64,000 bases of DNA from Henriciella sp. (lineage in GTDB: Bacteria; Pseudomonadota; Alphaproteobacteria; Caulobacterales; Hyphomonadaceae). Under the pieces are notes generated by a model, which worked only from the letters and a program-made list of their open reading frames with translations, searched no databases and was not told where the DNA came from. A program made the position numbers and the translations under genes. Shown one piece after another: positions 41,461-50,528 of this stretch (position 1 is the first letter of the stretch; every line of letters begins with the position of its first letter). The DNA lies in NCBI GenBank assembly GCA_017642885.1, contig JAEPOM010000010.1:1-64000 (forward strand), in the 5' to 3' direction.

Positions 41461-42166
41461 CAGCATCTACGCCACGATTTCCCGGCAAGACGGTTTGTTG
41501 AAAGAGCTACAGGTTGTGGCCAACAATATCGCCAACGCAAACACCACCGGTTACAAAACCGATCGCGCTGTGTTCGCTGAGTATCTTGTCAGTACCGGGC
41601 CGGACACGCCGTCTTTGTCGATGGGCGCGCTCTCGGGGCATAGTTTTGACCTCACACAGGGCACCGTAAAATTCACGGGTGGGCAATTTGATATCGCCAT
41701 TCAAGGCGACGGATTCTTCACCATACAAACGCCCGAGGGCGAACGCCTGACGCGCGCAGGCGCGTTTCAGGTTTCTGCCGAAGGGCAGCTGACGACACCG
41801 GATGGCGCCAGTCTTCTCGACGCTGGCAGCACACCGATCCAGATCCCACCGGAGGCAGCAAATGTCTCGATCGCCGGAGATGGCTCGATCACTGTTGATG
41901 GCGAACTGCTCGGTCAGATTGGCGTGTTCAAAGCCAATGGCCAGCTGCAGCGCGATACGGATACGCGCTTCACCGCGCCTGGCGGAACCGAACCCATCGA
42001 AAATGCCAGCGTGCTGCAAGGTGCGCTCGAGCAATCAAATGTTTCTCCCGTTCTGGAGATGGCGCGGATGATTGAGGTCCAGCGCGCCTACGAGGCGGGG
42101 CAAAACGTGCTGGAGGAAGAACACCAGCGCATCACGCAATTTATTTCAACGGTAAGGAACCGGTAG
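41453..42166 (+). CDS. flgF: FlgF, proximal rod protein
   Basis: The 237-residue rod protein has ELQVVANNIANANTTGYK at the N-terminus, FDIAIQGDGFFTIQTPEGER in the middle and EMARMIEVQRAYEAGQNVLE at the C-terminus. It starts inside the end of the preceding unknown gene. Confidence 0.94.
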   Translation: MSNSIYATISRQDGLLKELQVVANNIANANTTGYKTDRAVFAEYLVSTGPDTPSLSMGALSGHSFDLTQGTVKFTGGQFDIAIQGDGFFTIQTPEGERLTRAGAFQVSAEGQLTTPDGASLLDAGSTPIQIPPEAANVSIAGDGSITVDGELLGQIGVFKANGQLQRDTDTRFTAPGGTEPIENASVLQGALEQSNVSPVLEMARMIEVQRAYEAGQNVLEEEHQRITQFISTVRNR

Positions 42167-42182
42167 GCCCAGGAGGTAAGCC

Positions 42183-42968
42183 ATGAAATCTCTCCAGATA
42201 GCAGCAACCGGCATGGCCGCGCAGCAAATGCGCGTCGATGTCATATCGAACAATATCGCGAACATGAGCACGGCGGCATACAGGCCGCGCGTCGCCGAGT
42301 TTTCCGATCTTGTGTATCAGCAATATCTCACGCCAGGCACATTAACGTCGCAACTTGGCACTGTGGTGCCGGCAGGTATCCAGCTCGGGACCGGGGTTAA
42401 AGCCTCAACCGTCTCTGTCGAGATCACTCAGGGCTCCATGCGCCAGACCGGCGCCGAGCTCGATATCGGGATCGATGGAAATGGCTTCTTGGAAGTCGCG
42501 CTACCAGATGGCGAGTCTGTTTACACCCGGGATGGAAAGCTCAACCGCAGTGCGGATGGCGAGATCGTTACCATGGACGGATATCCACTGGCAGACGGGA
42601 TTACGATCCCAGCTGATGCCAACCGCATCTCGATCTCCCGCGATGGGCAGGTCACGGCCTATTTCGATAATGACGAAAACGGGCAGGGCATCGGGGTTAT
42701 CTCGCTGGTCAGTTTCGTCAATGAGAAGGGGCTTGAGGCGCTCGGGGACAATATGTTCCGACGCACCGAAGCATCCGGAGATCCGAACCGGCAAGTGCCG
42801 GGAAGCAATGGTCTCGGCACCTTGAGGCAAGGTTTCCTGGAAGATTCCAGCGTCGATGTTGTGAAGGAAATCTCTGACCTGATCGAAGCACAGCGAGGCT
42901 ATGAGCTGAACTCCAAAGTGATCACCGCGTCGGATGAGATGCTCGCTGCTACAACGCGGCTGAGGTAG
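42183..42968 (+). CDS. flgG: FlgG, distal rod protein
   Basis: The 261-residue protein has MKSLQIAATGMAAQQMRVDV, NIANMSTAAYRPR and ends with EISDLIEAQRGYELNSKVIT, typical of FlgG. It follows flgF by 16 bp with AGGAGG in between and precedes flgA by 4 bp. Confidence 0.96.
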   Translation: MKSLQIAATGMAAQQMRVDVISNNIANMSTAAYRPRVAEFSDLVYQQYLTPGTLTSQLGTVVPAGIQLGTGVKASTVSVEITQGSMRQTGAELDIGIDGNGFLEVALPDGESVYTRDGKLNRSADGEIVTMDGYPLADGITIPADANRISISRDGQVTAYFDNDENGQGIGVISLVSFVNEKGLEALGDNMFRRTEASGDPNRQVPGSNGLGTLRQGFLEDSSVDVVKEISDLIEAQRGYELNSKVITASDEMLAATTRLR

Positions 42969-42972
42969 CGCC

Positions 42973-43374
42973 ATGATTAGTGCCATCTTTTTCAGCCTTG
43001 GGCTAAGCCTGTCCAGCCCGGTCTCGTTGACCGCCAATGACGTCATTCGCGCGGGAGATCTGATCACCCCGGAAAATGTCAGCCCGGAAGGCGATGTCTG
43101 GCAAGACGAACACAACGCTCTCATCGGGCGTGAGGTCCGCCGGACGGTCTATGCCGGACAGAGCATTCAGCAAAAAGACACGCAGAGCCCGCGCCTCGTA
43201 AAGCGCAATCAGCTTGTCACAGTAAAGTATCTTAGAGGGCCGTTGGAGATTTCTCTGACCGGCCGCGCCATGGGGGAAGCTGGTGAGAATGAAACCGTCC
43301 CCGTCTTGAATCTTCAGTCGCGTCAGGTGGTTGAAGGCACAGTCCAAGCAGGAGGCTGGATATGGGTAAAATAG
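42973..43374 (+). CDS. flgA: FlgA, P-ring assembly chaperone (short form)
   Basis: The 133-residue protein has a signal-like N-terminus and the SAF-type domain of FlgA: VIRAGDLITPENV, then LIGREVRRTVYAGQSI, then LVTVKYLRGPLEISLTGRA. It is shorter than the usual 220-residue FlgA and lacks the N-terminal lobe. It helps FlgI assemble the P ring. The end overlaps flgH. Confidence 0.9.
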   Translation: MISAIFFSLGLSLSSPVSLTANDVIRAGDLITPENVSPEGDVWQDEHNALIGREVRRTVYAGQSIQQKDTQSPRLVKRNQLVTVKYLRGPLEISLTGRAMGEAGENETVPVLNLQSRQVVEGTVQAGGWIWVK

Positions 43375-44078
43375 GATTTTTCGCCGCGACCGGGATGGTT
43401 GCGCTGACAGTATCGGCATGTGCATCGGGCGGGACTCAATCCGCTGAGCAGACCGTCCCACCGCCACAACAAATTGACTGGGCTCAGACGACGCGAACCG
43501 CAGATCCTGCGCTGGCGCAGTCGGCGTCCTTGTGGTCGACGGCCCCAAACGCGCTGCTCGGAATGCGCCGCGCGAAAGACGTGGGAGACTTGCTCACCGT
43601 TGTGGTCGATATGAACGATCAGGCGAATGTCCAAACATCGCTCTCTCGCAATCGGTCGACGAATGAGCAGTTCAATCTCGGAGCACTGTTTGGCTTGCCG
43701 CAATGGGCGAACGGCGTGTTACCAGGTGGGGCGTCTGTATCTCCTGGCGTCGATTATGACCGCACCTCCGCTTTAACGGGCAATGGCGCGGTCAATCGCG
43801 CTGAACAGGTGACGTTCCAGCTGTCCGCCCGCGTTGTCGGTGTCGAGCCGAACGGCAATCTGATCATTGCCGGATACCAGCAGACTCAGGTCAGTAATGA
43901 GATCCGGTATTTGACAGTGTCCGGCGTGATCCGCGCCCAGGACATTACGCGCACCAACACTGTGTCTTACGAGAAAATCGCCGACGCAAACCTCTCTTAC
44001 CTGAGCCAGGGCGAAACCATGGCCGGGATGAAACGCGGCCTTGTTCCTAGGGTCCTCCAAACTGTCCTTCCGTTCTAA
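43362..44078 (+). CDS. flgH: FlgH, flagellar L-ring lipoprotein
   Basis: The 238-residue protein has a lipobox VSAC (Cys20) and the FlgH sequence RRAKDVGDLLTVVVDMNDQAN, then LSARVVGVEPNGNLIIAG and SGVIRAQDITRTNTV. It forms the L ring in the outer membrane. Confidence 0.95.
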   Translation: MGKIGFFAATGMVALTVSACASGGTQSAEQTVPPPQQIDWAQTTRTADPALAQSASLWSTAPNALLGMRRAKDVGDLLTVVVDMNDQANVQTSLSRNRSTNEQFNLGALFGLPQWANGVLPGGASVSPGVDYDRTSALTGNGAVNRAEQVTFQLSARVVGVEPNGNLIIAGYQQTQVSNEIRYLTVSGVIRAQDITRTNTVSYEKIADANLSYLSQGETMAGMKRGLVPRVLQTVLPF

Positions 44079-44090
44079 AAAGGAAACGTG

Positions 44091-44630
44091 ATGAAACTCA
44101 TCGTAACCAGCCTCGTTGCCATCATATTTGTCGCCGCCGGCAGCTTTGCTGCAGTGGTCCTCAAGACGCCGTCTGAGGCGTCGGCTTCGTATGCTGAGGC
44201 AGGAGACGATGAGAATCATGACGATGATCACGGCGATGATCACGGAAAGACGCCCAAGAAAGCCGACAAGCATGATGACGGACATGGATCGAAGGCGAGC
44301 TCCGGGAGTTCAGCTTACTACAAGTTCAGTCGTGAATTCGTCGTACCAATCATGCGCGGTGGTCAGGTCACCAGCCTGGTTATTCTCCATATCAGCCTGG
44401 AGACTGACTCGGCCACGTCTGAAAAACTGTTCTCTGAAGAGCCTAAGCTCCGCGACAATATCATGACCACGCTGATCGGGCTGAGCAATGATGGGCGGAC
44501 ATTGGAAGAGCCGACCAATATCAGCAATTACGAGACCATTCGCTCAATGATCCTGATGAACCTCAAAGATTCGATCGATGATGGGATCCAGAATGTTCTG
44601 ATCGTGGATATGGCGAAACAGAATCTCTAG
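44091..44630 (+). CDS. second FliL-like protein with His/Asp-rich linker
   Basis: The 179-residue protein has an N-terminal membrane segment (about 4-21), a strongly charged linker rich in His and Asp (about 40-75) and a domain resembling FliL (REFVVPIMRGGQVTSLVILH, then TTLIGLSNDG and a C-terminal DGIQNVLIVDM). The linker could bind metal. It follows flgH by 12 bp and its end overlaps the convergent flgD gene. It has a different ending from the FliL at 26996, so it is a paralogue or a distinct FliL-fold protein. The ATG at 44091 follows AAGGAA. Confidence 0.72.
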   Translation: MKLIVTSLVAIIFVAAGSFAAVVLKTPSEASASYAEAGDDENHDDDHGDDHGKTPKKADKHDDGHGSKASSGSSAYYKFSREFVVPIMRGGQVTSLVILHISLETDSATSEKLFSEEPKLRDNIMTTLIGLSNDGRTLEEPTNISNYETIRSMILMNLKDSIDDGIQNVLIVDMAKQNL

Positions 44631-45301
44631 TTCGGAGATATCTTGCGCGTCGTCGCAAGGTCGCCCGTCAGATAGTTTTCGGTGCCAAGCACCAGCTTAC
44701 CATCTTCGTTCCCGAGCGCCGTCACTTTGCTGATGAACTCAGCATCAGTCTGGGCAATAGGCTGTCCATCTTTGAAGAGGTCGAGCTGGAACTGATAGAT
44801 CCCGCTGGCCGCTTTGGCATTCTGATTGGCAATGGTGCCATCCCAGCTGTGACGTTCCGAAGACGCATCCAGGGCTTCCTGCCACACCACATTGTTCTGG
44901 CTATCGGTGACGGTCAGCACGGCCTGGTCATGTGCGAGCGAGGGGTTCACCTCAAACTCCACGGGTTTGCCTTCATAAGCGACATGCTTCGAAGCGACCG
45001 CAACTTCCTGGCCAAGCCAGTCATTCGCGACAATCGCATGCAAGTCGCCAATCATCGAGGCAATCCCCTCAAGGCTGACATTGGTTTTGACTTGTTGCTC
45101 CAATGACGAGAAAGTCGCGAGCTGTTCGACGAACTGGGTTGAATCCAGAGGAGACAGCGGATCCTGGTTCTTGATTTGCGCAGTAAGGAGCTGGAGGAAA
45201 TTATTGAACTCTTCCCCGATCCCGGCTGTATTGATGGCGGTGCTCGAAGATGCTGATGTCGTGGTAGCGCCAGTTGATGCGGCTGGATTTACCTCGGTCA
45301 T
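44627..45301 (-). CDS. flgD: FlgD, hook cap / hook assembly scaffold
   Basis: The 224-residue protein has the FlgD signature FLQLLTAQIKNQDPLSPLDS, then TQFVEQLATFSSLEQQVKT, and a small beta domain. It follows fliK by 9 bp, the standard pairing. Confidence 0.94.
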   Translation of the reverse strand: MTEVNPAASTGATTTSASSSTAINTAGIGEEFNNFLQLLTAQIKNQDPLSPLDSTQFVEQLATFSSLEQQVKTNVSLEGIASMIGDLHAIVANDWLGQEVAVASKHVAYEGKPVEFEVNPSLAHDQAVLTVTDSQNNVVWQEALDASSERHSWDGTIANQNAKAASGIYQFQLDLFKDGQPIAQTDAEFISKVTALGNEDGKLVLGTENYLTGDLATTRKISPN

Positions 45302-45310
45302 GGCGGACTC

Positions 45311-46645
45311 CTATAGCGTAAGATCGAGTCGGTCGGTGCGCGTGTAAGCGGCGTTCGACCGGGGAGGAGGGGCGGATGCTTGTTGTGGATCGTCGCTTGC
45401 GGAGAAGGACGCTCCAGATCCGATAAGCTCTGGCATTTGCCAAGCGGGTTGAGACTGATCGTCCGCCTGCTGACGGAACGTCAGATTCTGTTCGGAAAGT
45501 CCATGCTCTCGCAAGGCTTCAGTCAGCTCGAAGTGGAGCTCTCGCAATCGCCGCAATGCTTCAGGGTTTTCCGAAGTGACGGTGATTTGTTGCAAGCCCT
45601 GAGCGTCGAATTTGAAATCAATCGCAACACGCCCGAGCTCAGGCGGATCGAGCTGCACAATCAGTTGTTCGCGCGGCTCAGCACCCGCTTTCATCGCATT
45701 GAGAATGATCGAGTTGATTTCGGTCGGCGCTGCAACCGGGATAGACGGCGCGACTGGTGTGAGGCCAGAGGATACGGTCGGAGCGGGCGTTGTGGCCGGT
45801 TGCGCGACAGAGATCATGGCATCAGGTGCGCCGAGGGTGGCTGCAGCAGCGCGAGCGTCGCCAGTAGTGGCGGCAAGTGCGGATTTGGTCGCAGACTGGG
45901 CGAGGTCAGCGTCACTGGCCAGTTGCGCCAGCTTTCCTTCCCGACCCGGGAGATCCACGCCGTCCTGTTGTCTTATGATTTTAAGTGTGTCGTCGGCGGC
46001 AGGAGCTGAGGTATCAGGCAAGCCGGCCTGGAGTTTTGCTTCAGCTGCATCCCTTCCGGATTTAGGCACCGCCTCCCCGGTCACTTCGATGTCCGCATTA
46101 GATGGATTGGTCGGTTGTCTCGCCGCGTCGATTTCAGGTTTTACGGTTTGCAGCGACTCAGCGCTGGCGGTGCCAGGGAGAATAGCGGCCTGAGCGCGTT
46201 TGGTCTGGATGGCGCTATCCGCATCGGTTTCAATCAAGCCATCTGCGGGCGTGTCTGCGGCCGCGGCAAACGGCGTAGCAGAGTCACTGGTGTTGGGCGT
46301 CGCGCCTGTCTGTAGCGGGGGCGCTTTTTGTTCTGCGTCAGCCTCAAGCTGCGGCCCGAGGAGGTCTTCCGTTTGCGCCAGCGCGGGGTCGATTTGTTCG
46401 CCGGTATTCAGAGCAGAGCCGGGTTTCGGTCGTGCAGGGGTTTCGGATGGCTCAGCTTGCGAGGCGAGCGCCGTGTCCGCATTCGGTGCGTCTGAATTTG
46501 GATCTGCGCTATTGTCTGCTGCGTCGCGCGAAACAAGCGAGGAGAAAGAGGGTTCGTCTGACTTAGACGAAGGCTCTGACAGTTTGTTTTGCTTCGGCGC
46601 CGACTGTGAGGGCGCCAAGCCCTCAGAAGGTAAGATCGATATCAT
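45311..46645 (-). CDS. fliK: FliK, hook-length control protein
   Basis: The 444-residue protein has a long disordered N-terminus rich in Ala, Pro, Ser and Asp (about 1-300), and a C-terminal hook-length domain with LIVQLDPPELGRVAIDF, then EALRRLRELHFELTEALREH. It measures hook length and triggers the FlhB switch. Similar composition explains long open frames on the opposite strand. Confidence 0.92.
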   Translation of the reverse strand: MISILPSEGLAPSQSAPKQNKLSEPSSKSDEPSFSSLVSRDAADNSADPNSDAPNADTALASQAEPSETPARPKPGSALNTGEQIDPALAQTEDLLGPQLEADAEQKAPPLQTGATPNTSDSATPFAAAADTPADGLIETDADSAIQTKRAQAAILPGTASAESLQTVKPEIDAARQPTNPSNADIEVTGEAVPKSGRDAAEAKLQAGLPDTSAPAADDTLKIIRQQDGVDLPGREGKLAQLASDADLAQSATKSALAATTGDARAAAATLGAPDAMISVAQPATTPAPTVSSGLTPVAPSIPVAAPTEINSIILNAMKAGAEPREQLIVQLDPPELGRVAIDFKFDAQGLQQITVTSENPEALRRLRELHFELTEALREHGLSEQNLTFRQQADDQSQPAWQMPELIGSGASFSASDDPQQASAPPPRSNAAYTRTDRLDLTL

Positions 46646-46744
46646 TTAGCGTCATCCTGACTGGCTCCCAATACAACAAGGGGGCGTAAAGACTGAATTA
46701 ACAACTTTAAGTTTAAAAACGATTAAGCTTTCGAGGGTCTAGGA

Positions 46745-47050
46745 ATGACCATTTCACCGACGTCGAGCCCATTGCCGACGGGCGTTTCACAAGCGCCAAC
46801 GCAGCCGAAACTCACCGCCGAAGAGAATACGAATGTCCGATTCGAGCAATTGCTCTGGGCTGAGTTACTCACACACACTGGTCTCGAAAAGGCCCTCACG
46901 CTCGGCGGCGGCGATGGCGCAGCCATGTTCTCCAGATACTTTGTCGAAGCGATCGCTGAAGACATCGCGAAACAACACCCGCTCGGCCTGCTGGACCAGA
47001 ACGAAGCGGTGACCACGCCGAGTGAGCCTGAAGCGGGGAGCGAGTCATGA
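46745..47050 (+). CDS. rod-binding protein (FlgJ N-terminal type)
   Basis: The 101-residue protein has a polar N-terminus and the rod-binding helix region FEQLLWAELLTHTGL, then YFVEAIAEDIAKQHPLGL, as in the N-terminal domain of FlgJ. It has no muramidase domain. It is divergent from fliK; a near-CtrA box TTTA-N7-TTAA (46712-46726) lies just upstream. It overlaps the next gene by 4 bp. Confidence 0.78.
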   Translation: MTISPTSSPLPTGVSQAPTQPKLTAEENTNVRFEQLLWAELLTHTGLEKALTLGGGDGAAMFSRYFVEAIAEDIAKQHPLGLLDQNEAVTTPSEPEAGSES

Positions 47051-47433
47051 GTATGACGACTGAGCAATTGGAAACCTGCTTGGCCTCTATTGAATCTATA
47101 TTTGAGCGCGAGGCAGAGTTTATCGTCGCTGGAAAACTCGCCGAACTCGGGGAACTGGCCCAGGTTAAACTCGAGCACTTTGACGAATTAACCACCGCGA
47201 TTGAATCTGGCGCTCTCGCGCAACAGCCACCAGCCATGATCAGGCGCATCCAACAAGTACAGGCGACAGCGAGCGAACACAGCCGTCATCTGGAAGCAAT
47301 GCGTCACGGATTGGGCCGTATTCTCACGCGATTAGGGCGCATGCAGTCTGACACGCTGGTCGGATCCTATAATGAGTATGGCAGCCGCGTGAAATTCTCA
47401 GACTCTGTCGGCGGCTTCGAAAGCAAGGCGTAG
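47047..47433 (+). CDS. FlgN-like export chaperone candidate
   Basis: The 128-residue protein is mostly alpha-helical with a coiled coil (LETCLASIESIFEREAEFIV, then QQVQATASEHSRHLEAMRHG) and an ending YNEYGSRVKFSDS. This fits the FlgN family, which delivers FlgK and FlgL. The match is by layout and place, not by strong motifs. Confidence 0.6.
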   Translation: MSMTTEQLETCLASIESIFEREAEFIVAGKLAELGELAQVKLEHFDELTTAIESGALAQQPPAMIRRIQQVQATASEHSRHLEAMRHGLGRILTRLGRMQSDTLVGSYNEYGSRVKFSDSVGGFESKA

Positions 47434-47565
47434 CATTAAGAAAATGTACACCCTGTAATAGTAAACATGAAAATACAACCAAGAGTGGTTTGCCGTAAAG
47501 GGCTGTCAGGATGACATTGAACAAAGAGTCCCTCTTAGGACCACACCAATATAGGAATAGCATCA

Positions 47566-48813
47566 ATGTCTAGTATTCTCACTAACAATAGCGCGATGGT
47601 TGCGCTTGAAACATTGCGCGGTATCAACAAAGATCTCGCAATGGTCCAGTCTGAAATTTCGACTGGTAAAAAAGTCTCCAGCGCTAAAGACAACGCTGCG
47701 ATCTGGGCGATCTCAACAGTTATGTCTACAGACGTTGAGAGCTTTAAACAAATTCAGGACTCGCTGAACCTCGGTAACTCTTCTGTCGGCGTTGCACGTT
47801 CGGCTTCTGAGCAAATCACGAGCGTTCTTCAGGACATGAAAGAGCTGATCGTTTCGGCTCAGGAAGAAAACGTCGACCGTACGAAAATCCAAACCGACAT
47901 CGCCGCTCTGCGCGACCAAGTTGGATCTATCGTTGGGGCCGCTCAGTTTAACGGCCTGAACCTGATTGATGGTGCGTCTAGCGAAGATGTGAGTGTTCTT
48001 GCATCTCTCGATCGTACCTCTGCAGGGACTGTCAACGCTTCTTACATCAGCGTTGCACGCGCTGATCTGTCGATTTCGAACTCCAGCACGGCTGCCACTT
48101 ATGGCGGTACGGGTGTGACCGACACGTCTCTGATCGACAATGGCGGTACGAACGCTGGTACAGCTGACACTGTTGCCGATGCCGCAACACAAGTCATCAC
48201 TATTGCATCTGTTGCTGACGGTAACGGCTATCGCATCGAGCTGGACGATACCGGCACGAACAACAATATCGGCACACGGACGTTTGAATATGTCGCGGGT
48301 TCTGGCGATAGCGCAAACTCTGTCGCTGCAAACCTCGAAACTCAGCTTTCGAACTTCCTGTCAGCGACCGGTCAAACTGACTACACCGTATCACGGACTG
48401 ACGATGCGATCTCGATCACCAACAATTCTGGTGCCGCAGTCGACATTACCAGCTTCTCGTCTACTGGCGGTACAGCTGGCGTTTCTGCTGGTGGCCTCGG
48501 TGACCTCGCCACGATCGACGTGACGACAGACACGGGTGCAACTGCTGCTCTGACATCTATCGAAACTCTTCTGGGTCAGTCTATCGACGCCGCTGCAGGC
48601 TTCGGTTCTGCTCAGAAGCGGATCGATACGCAGAGCGAATTCGTTCAAACCATGGTCGACTCTCTGACAACCGGTATCGGTGGTCTGACCGACACGGACA
48701 TGGAAGCAGCTTCAGCGAAACTGCAGGCCCTTCAGGTTCAGCAGCAGCTTGGTACTCAAGCGCTGTCTATCGCGAACCAGGCGCCACAGTCTCTGCTGTC
48801 ACTGTTCCGATAG
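47566..48813 (+). CDS. flagellin
   Basis: The 415-residue protein has the conserved flagellin ends: SAMVALETLRGINKDLAMVQ and SEISTGKKVSSAKDNAAIWA at the N-terminus, and a C-terminus of LGTQALSIANQAPQSLLSLF. A variable domain lies between about residues 145 and 325, rich in Thr, Gly and Ser, making it longer than the 270-residue Caulobacter flagellins. It is the only flagellin in the window and is followed by a strong terminator and then flaF and flbT. Codon usage is strongly biased, as expected for an abundant protein. Confidence 0.96.
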   Translation: MSSILTNNSAMVALETLRGINKDLAMVQSEISTGKKVSSAKDNAAIWAISTVMSTDVESFKQIQDSLNLGNSSVGVARSASEQITSVLQDMKELIVSAQEENVDRTKIQTDIAALRDQVGSIVGAAQFNGLNLIDGASSEDVSVLASLDRTSAGTVNASYISVARADLSISNSSTAATYGGTGVTDTSLIDNGGTNAGTADTVADAATQVITIASVADGNGYRIELDDTGTNNNIGTRTFEYVAGSGDSANSVAANLETQLSNFLSATGQTDYTVSRTDDAISITNNSGAAVDITSFSSTGGTAGVSAGGLGDLATIDVTTDTGATAALTSIETLLGQSIDAAAGFGSAQKRIDTQSEFVQTMVDSLTTGIGGLTDTDMEAASAKLQALQVQQQLGTQALSIANQAPQSLLSLFR

Positions 48814-48821
48814 TACCAATC

Positions 48822-48861
48822 ACCTGGAGCGCTCATCCGAGCGCTCCAGGTTCTTTTTTAT
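48822..48861 (+). terminator. flagellin transcript terminator
   Basis: A perfect 13-bp stem (ACCTGGAGCGCTC, loop ATCC, exact complement) is followed by TCTTTTTTAT. It ends the flagellin transcript and should reduce read-through into flaF. Confidence 0.95.
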
Positions 48862-48878
48862 AATCCCGGGAGGATTGA

Positions 48879-49229
48879 TTGCAGGCACTGGCTCAAAAAG
48901 CGTATGGCGAAGTTCGGAACCGAACCGCTGATAACAAGTCTCTGGAACGTGCGTTGTTTCAACAAATCACCGACGGACTAATCGCTGCGAAAGATCTGGA
49001 AAAGACCGATCCTTCGACCTGGGCAGACGCTGTTAATCGAAACCTTGAACTGTGGACGCTCCTCTCCACAGACCTGCTTCATCCTGAAAACCAGTTGAAT
49101 GAAGCCACGCGCAAGTCGCTCCTGGAACTCTCCATTTTCGTTCGCCGCGCCAGCATGAAAATCCTGAGCGGAGAAGGTGAAATTGCCGATCTGATCGAAA
49201 TCAACGAGTCCATTATAGGCGGGCTCTGA
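48879..49229 (+). CDS. flaF: FlaF, flagellin secretion regulator
   Basis: The 116-residue protein has the FlaF pattern: AYGEVRNRTADNKSLERALF, ITDGLIAAKD, then NLELWTLLSTDLLHPENQLN and SIFVRRASMKILSG. FlaF is needed for flagellin translation and secretion. A TTG start follows GGGAGG; no ATG is present. Confidence 0.93.
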   Translation: MQALAQKAYGEVRNRTADNKSLERALFQQITDGLIAAKDLEKTDPSTWADAVNRNLELWTLLSTDLLHPENQLNEATRKSLLELSIFVRRASMKILSGEGEIADLIEINESIIGGL

Positions 49230-49273
49230 GGTCAGGTTTAGAAATCTGAGTAGACTTGAAGAGGGGACTAGGA

Positions 49274-49690
49274 ATGTCCGGATTAATGCTAAAACTCGCT
49301 CCAGGTGAGCGTTTCATTATCAATGGTACTATGCTCGAAAATGGCGACCGTCCCGGTCGCATTCGCGTGCCCGGCCCAGACGTTATGGTGCTTCGGTGCC
49401 GAGATGCGTTGAAGCCGGAAGAGGTCGATACACCTGTCAAACAAGTCTATTACGCCATCCAGCTCTTGATTACCAAAGACTTGGAAGAAGACGATACGCT
49501 GCCAGCGCTTTATCGCGCTTGCGACGATCTCAAAGCCGCGTTCGGTCATATCAAACCGGATCTGATTCCGACGTTGAGCGAGATGCTCCGCCGTGGAAAT
49601 TACTATTCTGCCCTTTGTTACCTGAAGCAGGTGATCGAGCTTGAAGCTCAATTGCTGGGTCAGGGCAATACAGGCGCATTGGCGGCCTAA
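49274..49690 (+). CDS. flbT: FlbT, flagellin mRNA repressor
   Basis: The 138-residue protein begins MSGLMLKLAPGERFIINGT and has ALYRACDDLKAAFGHIKPDL and RGNYYSALCYLKQVIELEAQ, as in FlbT. It destabilises flagellin mRNA until the hook is done. The start at 49274 gives the family N-terminus. Confidence 0.94.
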   Translation: MSGLMLKLAPGERFIINGTMLENGDRPGRIRVPGPDVMVLRCRDALKPEEVDTPVKQVYYAIQLLITKDLEEDDTLPALYRACDDLKAAFGHIKPDLIPTLSEMLRRGNYYSALCYLKQVIELEAQLLGQGNTGALAA

Positions 49691-49691
49691 A

Positions 49692-50528
49692 ATGGTGTTC
49701 CAGCCGGTCATTCCATTATCAGGCTTTGGAGGCTGGAACTTCCTGCAATCGACTTATGATTCGCAGCTGGAAACGTATTCCAAGTCGGCGCAAATCAAGA
49801 ACGATATCGATTACTTCACCGAGAAGTTCGCCGAGCCGATGGCGGTCGAGGATTTCTTGAGCGATCCGCGTCTGCGTCGCATCTCGATGACGGCGTTCGG
49901 GCTCGCGGGCGAGGAATGGAAGACCGGCTATGTCCGCACCATTCTCGAGGAGGTGCAGGAACCGGAAAGCACCTTCCTGGCGCGGCTCAATAATCCGCAA
50001 TATAGCCAGTTCGCGGAAGAGATGCGCCCGGTGGACGGCAAGATCCTGCTGACTTTACCGAACCTGGAGCGTGTTACGGCACGCTTTGCTGCGGAGTCCT
50101 TTGAACTCGCGGTTGGCGAGCAGGATAATGCGATGAGGCTCAGCCTGAATTATCAGGACGATGTCAACGAGCTGGTGACCGAGGGATCGTCCGATCAGAC
50201 CGTCCTCTATCGTCTCCTCGGCAGCGTGCCTGTTCGAACTGTGCTCGAAAGTGCGCTCGGCCTGCCGGTGGAAATGCAACAACTCGATCTCGATCAGCAG
50301 GCGCGTATTCTAGACGAGAAATTGAAAAGCCAGTTCGGTCTTTCCTCGGTGCAGGATTTGACGGATCCGGAGGTCGTTGACCGTATGGTCTCGCGCTACA
50401 TGGCGCTGGATGGACTTAACAGGAACGCCGCTGCGACCGGTCCTGCGCAAACAGCGTTGGTTTTGCTTGGTAATGCTGTTGGCTTTGGATCAATTGCCAG
50501 TCAGAACCTGTTTCTGAGCCGCTTCTAA
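49692..50528 (+). CDS. DUF1217 flagellar protein
   Basis: The 278-residue protein has DUF1217 features: DIDYFTEKFAEPMAVEDFLS, RLRRISMTAFGL, RLNNPQYSQFA and RYMALDGLNR near the end. Such proteins are found with flagellin genes of alphaproteobacteria; the role is unclear. It follows flbT by 1 bp and is convergent with fliI, overlapping by 4 bp. Confidence 0.85.
   Translation: MVFQPVIPLSGFGGWNFLQSTYDSQLETYSKSAQIKNDIDYFTEKFAEPMAVEDFLSDPRLRRISMTAFGLAGEEWKTGYVRTILEEVQEPESTFLARLNNPQYSQFAEEMRPVDGKILLTLPNLERVTARFAAESFELAVGEQDNAMRLSLNYQDDVNELVTEGSSDQTVLYRLLGSVPVRTVLESALGLPVEMQQLDLDQQARILDEKLKSQFGLSSVQDLTDPEVVDRMVSRYMALDGLNRNAAATGPAQTALVLLGNAVGFGSIASQNLFLSRF

Noticed and set aside
45380-46193. Two long plus-strand open frames opposite fliK
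   Set aside because: The fliK N-terminus is low-complexity and GC-rich, which removes stops on the other strand; the products are low-complexity too.
47473-47499. Sigma-28-type promoter for flagellin (GCCGTAAA at 47492)
   Set aside because: The -10-like element matches 6 of 8 but no TAAA lies at the required distance upstream. No sigma-54 GG/GC pair was found either.
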